Positions 53,485 through 64,000 of a stretch of 64,000 nt of DNA are shown in pieces. Each line of letters starts with the position of its first letter. The first letter of the stretch is position 1. The stretch spans positions 23,093,544 through 23,157,543 of the forward strand of contig NC_088296.1 in the NCBI RefSeq assembly GCF_032854445.1. Reading direction: 5' to 3'. Source of the DNA: Liolophura sinensis (Eukaryota; Mollusca; Polyplacophora; Chitonida; Chitonidae). The notes under the pieces were generated by a model, which made no database searches, was not told where the DNA came from, and worked only from the letters and a program-made list of their open reading frames with translations. Both the position numbers and the translations under genes were made by a program.

Positions 53485-53592
53485 TATCTGTCTACCTGCC
53501 CGCCTGCTTGTCTGTCCATCGGTCTGTCTGTTTACCTGTCCTTCTGTTTGTCTGTCCATCTTTCTGTCTGCTTGTCTTTCCACGTGCGTTTT
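53485..53592. repeat. Imperfect CTGT-type microsatellite
   Basis: Runs of 'ctgtc', 'tgtc' and 'cttgtctgtccatc' over about 110 bp. Confidence 0.8.
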
Positions 53593-53734
53593 TTTCATTT
53601 AATATTGAATTTCTACTGGATGGCCAGATCCCGTCACCTGAGATTTACGATCCTGTTAACTCATATCCCTCTTTGCCCGATGTAAAGTTTCAGTACAAAC
53701 ATTTCTCTGCTGATTATACATGTCATAGGTACAA

Positions 53735-55268
53735 GCATTTGGAGCGGAGGGTTTTGGTCAGTCACCGCACTAACCTCTTCCTTCTGGTCAGGGTTAAGAT
53801 GCTGGCTCCACTCTATGTGATCATAGGTACAAGCAGTTTGAGTGGCAGGCACAGTGAGGTGCTGGTCAGTCAGCCATCCAGACAGGCTGTAATAACGGGG
53901 TTGAGATTTTGGCACTACTCTATGTAATCATAGGTACAAGTAGTTTGAGTGGAGGAGATAGTGGGGTGCTGGTCAGTCAGTCCTCCAGACAGGCTGTAGT
54001 AACAGGGTTGAGATGTTGGCTCTACTCTATACGATTATAGGTACAAGTAGTTGGAGCAGAGGGGAAAGTGGGGTGCTGGTCAGTCAGCCATCCGGGTTGA
54101 GATGTTGGCTCTACTCTATGTGATCATAGGCACAGGCAGGTGGAATGGAGGAGATAGTGGGGTGCTGGTCAGTCAGCCATCCAGAAAGGTTGTAACAGTT
54201 TTGAGATGTTGGCTCTACTCTATGTAATCAAAGGTACAAGTAGTTGGAGCAGAGGGGATAGTGGGGTGCTGGTCAGTCAGCCATCCAGAAAGGCTGTAGC
54301 CATAGGGTTGAGATGTTGGCTCTACTCTATGTAATCAAAGGTACAAGTAGTTTTAGTGGAGAAGATTGTGGGGTGCTGGTCAGTCAGCCATCCAGAAAGG
54401 CTGTAGTCATAGGGTTGAGATGTTGGCTCTACTCTATGTAATCAAAGGTACAAGTAGTTTTAGTGGAGAAGATTGTGGGGTGCTGGTCAGTCAGCCATCC
54501 AGGCAGGCTGTAGACGCATGGTTGAAATGTTGGCTCTACTATATGTAATCAAAGGTACAAGTCGTTGGAGCAGAGGGGATAGTGGGGTGCTGGTCAGTCA
54601 GCCATCCAGACAGGCTGTAGTAATAGGGTTGAAATGTTGGCTCTACTCTATGTAATCATAGGTACAAGTAGTTTTAGTGGAGGAGATAGTCAAGTGCTGG
54701 TCAATCAGTCATCCAGACAGGCCGTAGTAACGGGGTTGAGGTGTTGGCTCTAATGTATGTAATCATAGGTAAGAGCAGTTGGAGCGGAGGGGAGGGTGGG
54801 ATGCTGGTCAGGCAGCCATCTAGACAGACTGTAGTAACCTGGTTGAGATATTGCCTCTACTGTATGTGATCATAAGTACAAGCAGTTGGAGTGGAATGGA
54901 GTTGAGTGGAGGGGATAGTGGGGTGCTGGTCAGTCAGCCATCCAGGCAGGCTGTAGTAACAGGGTTGAGATGTTGGCTCTACTCTATGTCATCATAGGTA
55001 CAAGCAGTTAGAGTAGAGGGGATAGTGGGGTACTGGTCTGTTAGCCATCTAGGCAGGCTGTAGTAATAGGGTTGAGATGTTGGCTCTACTCTATGTAATC
55101 ATAGGTAAGAGCAGTTGGAGCAGAGGAGATAGTGGGGTGCTGGTCAGTCAGCCATCCAGACAGGCTGTAGTAACAGGTTTGAGATGTTGGCTCTACTCTG
55201 TGTGATCATAGGTAAGAGCAGTTGGAGTGGAGAGGATAGTGGGGTGCTGGTCAGTCAGGCTGTAGTAA
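53735..55268. repeat. 107-bp tandem array, about 14 copies
   Basis: Unit contains 'gtggggtgctggtcagtcag', 'ccatccagacaggctgtagt' and 'gagatgttggctctactcta'. Successive 'ggtacaag' starts at 54554 and 54661 are 107 bp apart. Copies 54100-54130 and the last are truncated. Confidence 0.93.
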
Positions 55269-56290
55269 CATGTGGGATTATTACTGGAGAAACTAGTATG
55301 TAAAGTTTATTCCATAAAACGCCTTCACTCCAAGTTTCTTCAGAGTCACAATAAGAATATATCTCTTCTAAGGAAATATTTTCGCCCAAATCTAAAAAAT
55401 GGAAACAAGTACATTAGAATGAAATAAATATAAGAGATAAATGTATAGGATCGGTTGTAAACCTAATGTATGGTAAGTTGTCGACTGTGTGGTACTCCTA
55501 TCACCAGGATGTTGGTCTTTGCACTGTTTTTTAAAAATCTGATGGGTATCCTAAACGTGAATTGTTATAAATGGGTACATGCTAAAATGATTACGCAATC
55601 GGCGGAATAGTAAGTATTTCTGAAGAAGTTCCACATCCAGGATTTATCAATGACACAAAGTAACCAACTAAAGTTATCTTCATATACGTGTCTATGTCAA
55701 GGAATCTCGATTTACACACACAATTAACATTCCTACAGTTACCCAATCATTGTTCTTATTCAGAAATCTTCATGCCAGATAAACATTGCATAGTAAATTG
55801 CACCGTTAGGACAGTGTGTATAGCAGGCTATTGTCGTCTTTTATATGAGGAGCTCTGCTTAAAGAACGTCCGAAAATCTGCAGGACTGACAGACGTTGTA
55901 TTTCTACTGATATATTTCTCAATGTTTGGTGATAATTCCTTGTAAAACTGAAGGTCGTGTTGATTGGCTATTTGGCAGTTATTGGAATAACGACTTATTT
56001 TATTTTATAAACATATATTAGCATTGATATAATATCCAAACTAATATTCAACTGCCCCAAAATTACCCTGGGTACCTGACTCTTTAACAGACCTGAAAAA
56101 CTGATATTTTATCATTAAGGTGAGTCATCTTGAATTTTGGCGTTTTACATAAATGTTTTTACACACAGGGAAGGTCATCTAAGCTAATATCATTTAATAG
56201 TCGCTAATAGGGCCAGGTGCCGAATATGGTACTTTTATGGAGAATGACATTCAGATAGCCACACAATTCAGTGGAGGAGCTAAATATCGT
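55269..56290. other. No gene recognised
   Basis: The plus frame 55688-55945 contains several cysteines ('HCIVNCTVRTVCIAGYC') but no family I know and no clear splice sites. Confidence 0.3.
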
Positions 56291-56295
56291 ATATT

Positions 56296-57256
56296 TGATT
56301 TAGTGGTAAATGGGACTATAACCATCACATCTGTGATTTAGTGGTAAATGGGACTATAACCATCACATCTGTGATTTAGTGGTGAATGGGACTATAACCA
56401 TCACATCTGTAATTTAGTGGTGAATGGAACTATAACCATCACATCGGTGATTTAGTGGTAAAAGGGACTATAACCATCACATTTGTAATTTAGTGGAACA
56501 TGGGACTATAACCATCACCTCTGTGATTTAGTGGTAAATGGGACTATAACCCTCACATCGGTTATTTAGTGGTGAATAAGACTATAACCATCACCTCTGT
56601 GATTTAGTGGTAAATGGGACTATAACCATCAAATCGGTGATTTAGTGGTGAATGGGACTATAACCCTCACATCGGTTATTTAGTGGTGAATAAGACTATA
56701 ACCATCACATCTGTGATTTAGTGGTAAATGGGACTATAACCATCACATCTGTGATTTAGTGGTGAATAAGACTATAATCACCACATCGGTGATTTAGTGG
56801 TGAATAAGACTATAACCATCACATCTGTAATTTAGTGGTAAATGGGACTATAACCATCACATCGGTGATTTAGTGGTAAATGGGACTATAACCATCACAT
56901 TTGTAATTTAGTGGTAAATGGGACTATAACCATCACCTCTGTGATTTAGTGGTAAATGGGACTATAACCATCACATCGGTGATTTAGTGGTGAATGGGAC
57001 TATAACCATCACATCTGTGATTTAGTGGTGAATAAGACTATCATCACCACATCGGTGATTTAGTGGTGAATAAGACTATAACCATCACATCGGTGATTTA
57101 GTGGTGAATGAGAATATAACTATTACATCTTTAATTTAGTAGTGATTGGGATTATAACCATCACATCTGTGATTTAGTGCTGAATGGGACTATACCCATC
57201 ACATCTGTGATTTAGTGCTGAATGGGACTATAACCATCACATCGGTGATTTAGAGG
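56296..57256. repeat. 38-bp tandem array, about 25 copies
   Basis: Consensus 'gtgatttagtggtaaatggg' then 'actataaccatcacatct', with recurring variants 'gtgaataag' and 'catcggt'. Confidence 0.95.
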
Positions 57257-58065
57257 ATACTTGAGATTACATCAGGTAATGTTATTAGATTTTAGAAGAG
57301 TGAATTCACCTTTCAATGTCATTTTTTTTTAATTCGCTTGATGGATAGTTTTTTAATTGTCTAATTGCTATTGCTATTGATTACCATAGCTAATCCTAAA
57401 TGTTAATGAAAATTTACTACTCTCTAAGTATAATCTGCTAAATTTAACAGGAATGTCGAATATGACATAAACTTGTGGCATAATAACAGAGTAAAATTCT
57501 AGCATCACTCTGACAAGTGGCTTCTTTTCAGATCAAAGTATTACATTTTAGTGTAATCGAGTTTTGAAGGAAATCTATGAAAAAAACGACACGCCGTTGT
57601 AACGCAATGAAACCTATGTGGTTCGGGTATTTATGTCACTATTTAACAAAAAATTCTACAGACTGTGCATTTCTGGGTTACTTCACACATTCAGTTAAAA
57701 CTAAATAGGAGAACGCTCCCTCGGTTTTTTCCGTCTGCTATATCACATGTATAATCCGTCAGGTGGAGAAGTGTTAAGTGACTGATACTTACACACCCGG
57801 GTTTTTCAGTACATGTATAAGGTTACACTTCGCATACATAAAACCTTTTTTGTTAAGCTATTTATGGTAGATGCACGCACAATTATATCTTTGCTATTAT
57901 CCGGAACAGTCAATCGTAGAGTGGTTTGTGTAGAGTGGTCACAAAACGGTGATCAGCTTACCTATGTATGCCGTCATTTGGTACTTCGGAATAACTCAAG
58001 AGATTGACAAGGAAATCTCATAATATTAGTTTGTGCTATTTGTTACATGTATATACTACATCCAC
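57257..58065. other. No gene recognised
   Basis: AT-rich; short frames only. Confidence 0.4.
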
Positions 58066-58069
58066 GACG

Positions 58070-59170
58070 CCCCAATGCAATTGTTTTGAATACCTCACTA
58101 CAACTGTTTTAAAAACCTCGTGCACTGCAAAGGGTTTGGACACATCACTGTAATGGGTTTTAACACATCACCGCAAAGGGTTTGAGCACATCCCTATAAT
58201 GGTTTGAACACATTGTTGTAAAGGGCTTGAACACATCACTGAACACTACACTCCAATAGTACTGAACACCACATGTCAATGGTTTTGAACGCCTCACCGC
58301 AATGCTTTGGAGCACATCAATGCAATACTTTTAAAAAAACTTTCATCCCAATAGTTTTGAACACCACAGTTTAATGATTTTGAACACCGTACTGCAATGG
58401 TTTTGAACATCACTCCCCAATGGTTATGAACATCTTACTCCATAGGATTTGAACACATCAACCCCATGGTTTTGAACATCTTGCTTCATAGGTTTTGAAG
58501 ACTTTACTCTGATGGTTTTGAACAGCTTGCTGCACTCGGTTTGAACACTTTGTCGCAATGGTTTTGAACACCACACTTCAATGGTTTTAAACACTTCTAT
58601 ACAATGGTTTTGAACACCTCTATACAATGGTTTTGAACACCTCACTCCAATAGTTTTGAACAGCTTGCTGCAATCTGTTTGAAGACTTTGTTCCATTGGT
58701 TTTGACAACCCCACTTGAATGGTTTTGACCACCTCTATACAATGGTTTTGAGCACCTCTATACAATGGTTGTGAACACCTTTATACAATGGTTTTGAACA
58801 CCTCTATACAATGGTTTTGAGCACCTGTATACAATGGTTTTGAACACCTCACTCCAATAGTTTTGAACATCTTGCTGCACTCGGTTTGAGCCCTTTGTCC
58901 CTCTATACAATGGTTTTGAACACCTCTATGCACGGGTTTTGAGCACCACTATACAATACTTTTGGACACCTCTATACAATGGTTTTGAGCACCTCAATAC
59001 AATGGTTTTGGACACCTCTATACAATGGCTTTGAGCACCTCTATACAATGGTTTTGAGCACCTCTATACAATGGTTTTGAACAGCACATTCCCATGGTAT
59101 TGAACACTTCAATCCAAATTCTTTGAACATTCCACTCCATTGGTTTAGAACATCTTTTTCCATAGGTTTT
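58070..59170. repeat. 23-bp tandem array, about 48 copies
   Basis: Consensus 'tacaatggttttgaacacct' plus 'cta'. Well homogenised at 58600-59080, more diverged at the left. Confidence 0.93.
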
Positions 59171-60750
59171 GAAGATTTGATCTCTCTAAAGTTTAAATAC
59201 TTTCCTCCGAGATGGCTCTTGATCTTTAAAGGCATACAGAATCGACTGAATAGCTGCTCTGAGAGACAGACGTCGAGACTATACCTAGCATAAGTTGAAT
59301 TTTAGATATGGTAGATTTATTCAAGCGAAACCAAGGCTGCAATGTTTAACCCAGGAAACCATATCTCCAATATGTTGCTATTAACTTCAGGTTAGGGATA
59401 AGGGATTAAGTGTACCTGGTATGACTGAGTCCGTTGTCTTGTCTCCATTATTGATTTCGTAGTAAGGCAGAGCATACATATATTTGCTGGTACATATAAG
59501 ACAGGTCTGCTAAACGCAGTGATACCACGAGCAACGTTGAAAGCGACATACAACTTGCAATATATCTACACATAAACACACATTATCAACAACCTGGTTT
59601 GAATGCCTTAACAGCGTGTTGTGACGGATTTAAGCCTTCCAAAACTGTCAATTCTTTTCTGTTTTCGAGATTTTTTTTTCTTCTTGTTGCGAATAATTTG
59701 TTTTAAATATCGAATTGCACTGTGGTATAATGGGGTACAGTAGATACATGTAGCAATGGCGTCATTTCTGTGGATTTTGAGTTGAGTTTCGCTTTGCTAA
59801 CACATGTGCATTCACAGCTTTATGACCGCATCAGCCATGTGACGCCATTGGTTAAAATATGACCAGAGAATTTTTGATTTCACCGAAACTGAAAAAAAGG
59901 ATTCGTTCTTTTGGAATGATGTCATATCCCCTCTGAGTCTCATCAACGCACCTTTTGGTCACGTCACCAGTGTGGTGGAGGTTAATATACAGCCAAAGGA
60001 AAAAAAATGAACATAACTGAATGTACAAAAAGATTACTAAATTTAATTTTGAAATCTACATTGAATTGAATCATTATCAATGGTATAATATTACATTTGA
60101 CCTGGCACAATACACTCTTTAAGTCAAGTACTGTTTAATTACTGTAAAACCGCGACCTTTTCGACCCATGAATCAGGTATTTACGGGGATTTTATGGATA
60201 TTTTTCCTGTAAGACTTCCGTAAAAATGGTGTGTATGTGTTGCTGGAGATGACAGATACATAAAACTGTAAAAATAGCTCTCCAAATATGATGCAAAATA
60301 TACCAAGTATGGTTCTGGAGTAAGCAGGGTTGAAGTAGTGGCTGAGATTACCTGTACTCATTGAAAAAGCCATTTGATATCTCTTTTTAAATCTTTTCAC
60401 GCCAGTATCAGAGTATGAGTATCAAGAGGCTGACAGGTAGTCATCCAGGCGGACACACCCGATATTGACGTAAAACGCTTTTACTAAGTTTACTTTTACT
60501 TTTTAATAAGGTTTTATTGAGAAATTTTAACCACTGCTTCAACACTGCTCACTCCAGAACCCCATTTGTAAAGCCATTGTTTTCACATCAAAATCAGTGA
60601 TGATAGAAATGCATGTGTGTTATCATTAAAACACATGGATACCAATCATATTTTTTTTTTTTTTTTATGCAGATGAACGCTAATACAAAATCGACACAGT
60701 GAAAACAAAGGAGGTGCGCAATTAAGTTCTTAAGTATATGAGTGGATTCT
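59171..60750. other. No gene recognised
   Basis: AT-rich, with a T-run at 60651-60666. The minus frame 60173-60400 has no recognisable family. Confidence 0.4.
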
Positions 60751-60752
60751 AG

Positions 60753-61066
60753 GGAGCGAGACGTGGCTTAATGGTTACATTTCAATCACCGGGTTCAAAA
60801 CCGGCCAAGGACACGATATTTGTAGATTAGCCACTTGTTCTTGAGCTTTATTGTCAGTAAGCCTCCGTGTGGTACTCGAAACTTTCCGCAATCTCTCTCT
60901 AAGGTTCGTTATGGTTTGCATATCTGTATGTCAGTTATCTTGCCCTACGTCGCTGATTTTCTTGGGCACTCCGGTTTCCTCAACCAAAAATACTAACCAC
61001 CGTCATGTAAGTATAAAACTTTTGAGCATGGCGTTAAAAAATAAATGAAATTAATGAATAAAAATA
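60753..61066 (+). mobile_element. Diverged tRNA-derived SINE
   Basis: Head 'gacgtggcttaatggttaca' (A-box like) and 'accgggttcaaaaccggcc' (B-box like) spaced as in a tRNA. Then come 'cactccggtttcctcaacca', 'ccgtcatgtaagtataaaac' and 'ggcgttaaaaaataaatgaa', matching the body and tail of the common SINE family at lower similarity. The tRNA-like head differs from that at 22712. Confidence 0.65.
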
Positions 61067-61241
61067 AATTTGCATGCTTTAACAAACGTATAAACCTCTT
61101 TTCTTTCCTGTCCTTAGACACTCATTCCCGTGAAAAGTAAAAAAACGTCAAAGCCGGTTTTCGTTATTTCGTTAAAAACAAAACAGTGTCATTTAATCAC
61201 TAGGCGTCAATTCTCAGATTTTATTCGTATCTGAAAGGTTT

Positions 61242-61465
61242 TCACGGTTGAAACATTTCATGACGTATCACACTTGGGAGTGTTATTTTGTTGGCATGTA
61301 CAGTTATCGTCCCTGTTATTAAGGTCTGAACACATAAACATGCTGCAACCTCCAGATCGTCTCCCTCTGGTTTGGTTTTGGCTGCAGACTTTGGCTGGAA
61401 CGTGTCAAAGGAACGTGTATTATCGGTGAAGACATTGTTAACTGTAAAAGCATCCCCGGTATCAG
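61242..61465 (-). CDS. Candidate terminal exon of an unidentified gene
   Basis: On the minus strand a strong acceptor ('gtgtatttctttcag', exon starts 61465) opens a phase-1 frame of 73 codons to a TGA at 61242. It encodes 'DTGDAFTVNNVFTDNTRSF', 'KSAAKTKPEGDDLEVAACL' and 'HANKITLPSVIRHEMFQP'. It has no ATG of its own near the start, so it can only be an internal or last exon. The hydrophilic, acidic first half looks like a cytoplasmic tail or linker. No known domain is recognised and no partner exon is proven; the ankyrin-like exon at 63642 is on the same strand. Confidence 0.4.
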
Positions 61466-61744
61466 CTGAAAGAAATACACACGCACCTAGTGCGATTTAA
61501 ATACGTAACCACATGTTTATCTTCTTGCTGCCATCTGCAGCCTTTACAAAGACTTTCCAATGCCGCCTTGCTAGTTTTCCAGTACAGGGAAGTTTCGAAA
61601 CTCAGTACTTCCATATAACTTTGCAAGTACAGGCATAGGATAGGACAGCATTTGGCGAAATATTTCAAAGCTGCATATGAATGAAACCGTGTGCTGTTGT
61701 ATGATGTACATGTAGCATTAAAATAATTTGTAATAAAGAAGTGA

Positions 61745-62350
61745 TATCCACAAACTATGAAATGCCTATATTTCACCTGATATCTACAAGCTATGTGAAA
61801 CAGCGCCCTTTTTGCCCAAGGAAATCCCTATATTTCACCTGATCTCTGCAAATTATGTGAAACAGCGCCCTTTTCACTGAAGGGAATCCCTATATTCCAC
61901 CTGTTATCTGGAAACTATGTGAAACAGCACCCTTTTCACTGAAGGGAATCCCTATATTTCACCTGATATCTGCAAATTATGTAAAACAGCGCTTTTTTCA
62001 CTGAAGGGAATCCCTATATCTCACCTGTTATCTGGAAACTATGTGAAACAGCACCCTTTTCACTGAAGGGAATCCCTATATTTCACCTGTTATCTGGAAA
62101 CTATGTGAAACAACACCCTTTTCGCTGAATGAAATCCCTGGGTTTTAACCAATACCTACAAACTATGTAAAAAAAAACACCCTTATCCCTGAAGGGAAAC
62201 CCTATGTTTTACCTGATATCTGCAAGCAATGTAAAACAGCATTCTTTCCACCGAAGGAAATCCCTATATTTCACCTGATATCTGCAGACTTTGCAAAAAA
62301 GCACCCTTTTCGCTGAAGGAAATCCCTACATTTCACCTGATATCTGCAAA
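61745..62350. repeat. 62-bp tandem array, about 10 copies
   Basis: Unit contains 'gaagggaatccctatatttc', 'acctgatatctgcaaactat' and 'gtgaaacagcgcccttttca'. Period 61-62 bp. Confidence 0.93.
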
Positions 62351-63640
62351 GTGACAGCGGAGTAAGATTCATTACATCTACATGAATACATGTACACATC
62401 ACGTGTGACGATAACCACACAGCTTTGGAGATTATGATGTAATACTCTGAGAAATAATTTTTTTGCTGAAATAATTTATCCATTTATTTATGAACACACT
62501 ACGATCATTGCATTTTATAACACTTTCGGACAAAGAATGATAAAATAAAACCCTCCACACGCCTTTTACTCTGTGTTCTTGCAGTTTATGACACCTGGTT
62601 TACATGTAGGGGCCTTGGAGTAGGTTCGGATATTAGTAGTGCCGACATGTTTTAGAATGTCTTGACTCCTATGAAATTCAAGAGAAGAATGTAAAAAGTC
62701 ATGCTGTGTGCCAAGAATTTTGTAGGAATGGCATAGAACATATCTCATTTTTTAAATCTAACTAACATTTTTCATTCAGGAAATAACTGAAAGGGAAACC
62801 GTACAATGAAGTCATGAGCAACGTCATCTCGCTTAAACACATTTTTCTTAGTTTTACTGAATATAATATCCTAACTCGTGATAAACGGATTCACACCAAG
62901 CAGATTTACTCACATGTGTGCTTTCAACTCCGATATAGAATGATTAACCCAGAGTTATCTCCCCTAAATTTGCTCACTAAACATCTGAGACCGGCTTTCT
63001 GTTTCGTGATTGCGTGAAGATGAGGGAAGTCTTCCGTGATATCTAACATTAGGCCTTGTCCACTTGGGAATTGTCCTACTCGAATAACCAAATTCTTGTA
63101 GATTTTCCTACAACAGAACAGGCATTTATTGGCTAATTATTAAAGAGTATAGCAGGAATACCCAGAAGGCATCATTGGGCTGTATACACCATTAATGTGA
63201 TCCACAAACCCATTATACAATCGAAACTATTGACTATTTATTTTAATGGAAAAAACATATATAAAGGTCAATATTTCTACTATCTGTTTTCCTTTGAGTT
63301 AATTATTTTAGGTCATAGATCTACATGTAATTAATTATCTCGGTTAATGTGCGAAAGATCGCCACAGGTCATTTGAACAACCGTTTCTACACTGCGTAAA
63401 TTGTTGAGTATATACACAATATTTTGTTCCATGCCAGTATTACAGTATTGATATGTCACCCAGTTGAGAACAATTATTTTACATGCAGCCATAAGTTTAC
63501 AGCATACTGATGATTATTCCTCTGGCACTGTGCATTAACGACGCTTTGCCGGAGTTTTGTTAAGCCGCTCGTAAATTGTGAATTTACAGTAATACACCAT
63601 TTGTTATCTGTAGCGTATACAGATGATATCAAGCGGTAAC
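62351..63640. other. No gene recognised
   Basis: AT-rich. The frames 62566-62748 (minus) and 62814-63017 (plus) have no family resemblance. Confidence 0.35.
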
Positions 63641-63641
63641 A

Positions 63642-63782
63642 TTAACCGTCAGTATTTATCGCACACAGATATTTATGGTAGACAGACCCCAGTTTGTCGA
63701 CACTAGAACCTTTGTTCACTAGTAGAGTGGCAATGTCAGAATGGCATTTCTGAACTACAACGCGCAGAGCCGCCCGTCCATC
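63642..63782 (-). CDS. Ankyrin-repeat exon
   Basis: After a strong acceptor 'cattttcttccacag' the minus strand encodes, in phase 0, 'DGRAALRVVVQKCHSDIATL' and 'LVNKGSSVDKLGS'. This is one ankyrin repeat (pattern D-G-x-x-A-L-x-x-A-x-x-x-x-x-x-x-x-A-x-L-L-x-x-G). Starting exactly at the 'DG' is usual for ankyrin exons. The frame stops 47 codons in at 63642, so it is either the last coding exon or has a donor I cannot pick; no good GTRAGT lies inside. The rest of the gene would lie to the right, beyond the window or in the last 200 bp. Confidence 0.55.
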   Translation of the reverse strand, partial: DGRAALRVVVQKCHSDIATLLVNKGSSVDKLGSVYHKYLCAINTDG

Positions 63783-64000
63783 CTGTGGAAGAAAATGACA
63801 GCGTATCACACAAACAATTCGTCTTTTACAGTGCATATAAGCCACTGAATACTGTGTCTAACATATGTTTACTTATTATTTTTATTGTTGTTTTTCTTTT
63901 CATTCATTTAAATGCTGACGAGTCTTTAGATTTAAAGGTGTAGTCTTTGTGAATCATATACTGCCAGTAGCAAGGCATACTCTGACGTCACGTTACTTTT

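Overview
This is animal nuclear DNA, most likely from a mollusc or another lophotrochozoan. The evidence is small exons with GT-AG splice sites and clear reading phases, many SINE copies ending in a 'gttaaacaccaatca'-type tail, non-LTR and Penelope retrotransposons, ISL2EU and Tc1 DNA transposons, and very many minisatellites. I see no operons, bacterial genes, rRNA, functional tRNA or CRISPR. The taxon is inferred from repeat style, not from a marker gene.

Two complete protein-coding genes can be built by hand, both on the minus strand. (1) A tissue inhibitor of metalloproteinases (TIMP) runs from 14789 down to 6370 in five exons (14657-14789, 10249-10355, 8847-8955, 6997-7124, 6370-6585). 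Phases are compatible at every junction and the predicted protein has 230 residues, with the N-terminal C-x-C motif and all six N-domain cysteines. Its first intron holds a nearly whole ISL2EU DNA transposon (10569-14361) and a SINE inserted a few bases inside the 5' splice site. (2) A single-pass membrane protein with one immunoglobulin-like domain runs from 30881 down to 25719 in five exons (30839-30881, 29335-29688, 27407-27493, 25888-25931, 25719-25781). It encodes 196 residues: signal peptide, Ig domain with an unusual cysteine layout, transmembrane helix and short tail. Its first intron carries a dead Tc1 element about 20 bp from the splice donor, and its third intron a 45-bp minisatellite.

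The left half (1-31 kb) is gene and transposon territory: a decayed LINE with endonuclease, reverse transcriptase and ORF1 (about 171-3663, minus), TIMP, a MITE-like pair (16.3-16.9 kb), a possible OB-fold exon (17.0 kb, plus), an RNase H-type LINE fragment (18.6-19.1 kb), a Penelope-like element with GIY-YIG nuclease (19.4-20.7 kb), a 74-bp satellite-like array (20.7-22.2 kb) and the Ig gene.

The right half (33-62 kb) is dominated by a succession of unrelated tandem arrays with periods of about 29, 34, 20, 134, 48, 190-205, 27, 57, 27, 107, 38, 23 and 62 bp. Together they fill well over half of that stretch. The 34-bp array has a 31-unit (1054 bp) higher-order repeat, and the 27-bp array is duplicated together with a shared SINE-containing flank. 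Three SINE types with related 3' ends are scattered through it. Near the right edge are two weaker minus-strand exon candidates, an ankyrin-repeat exon (63642-63782) and an unidentified terminal exon (61242-61465).
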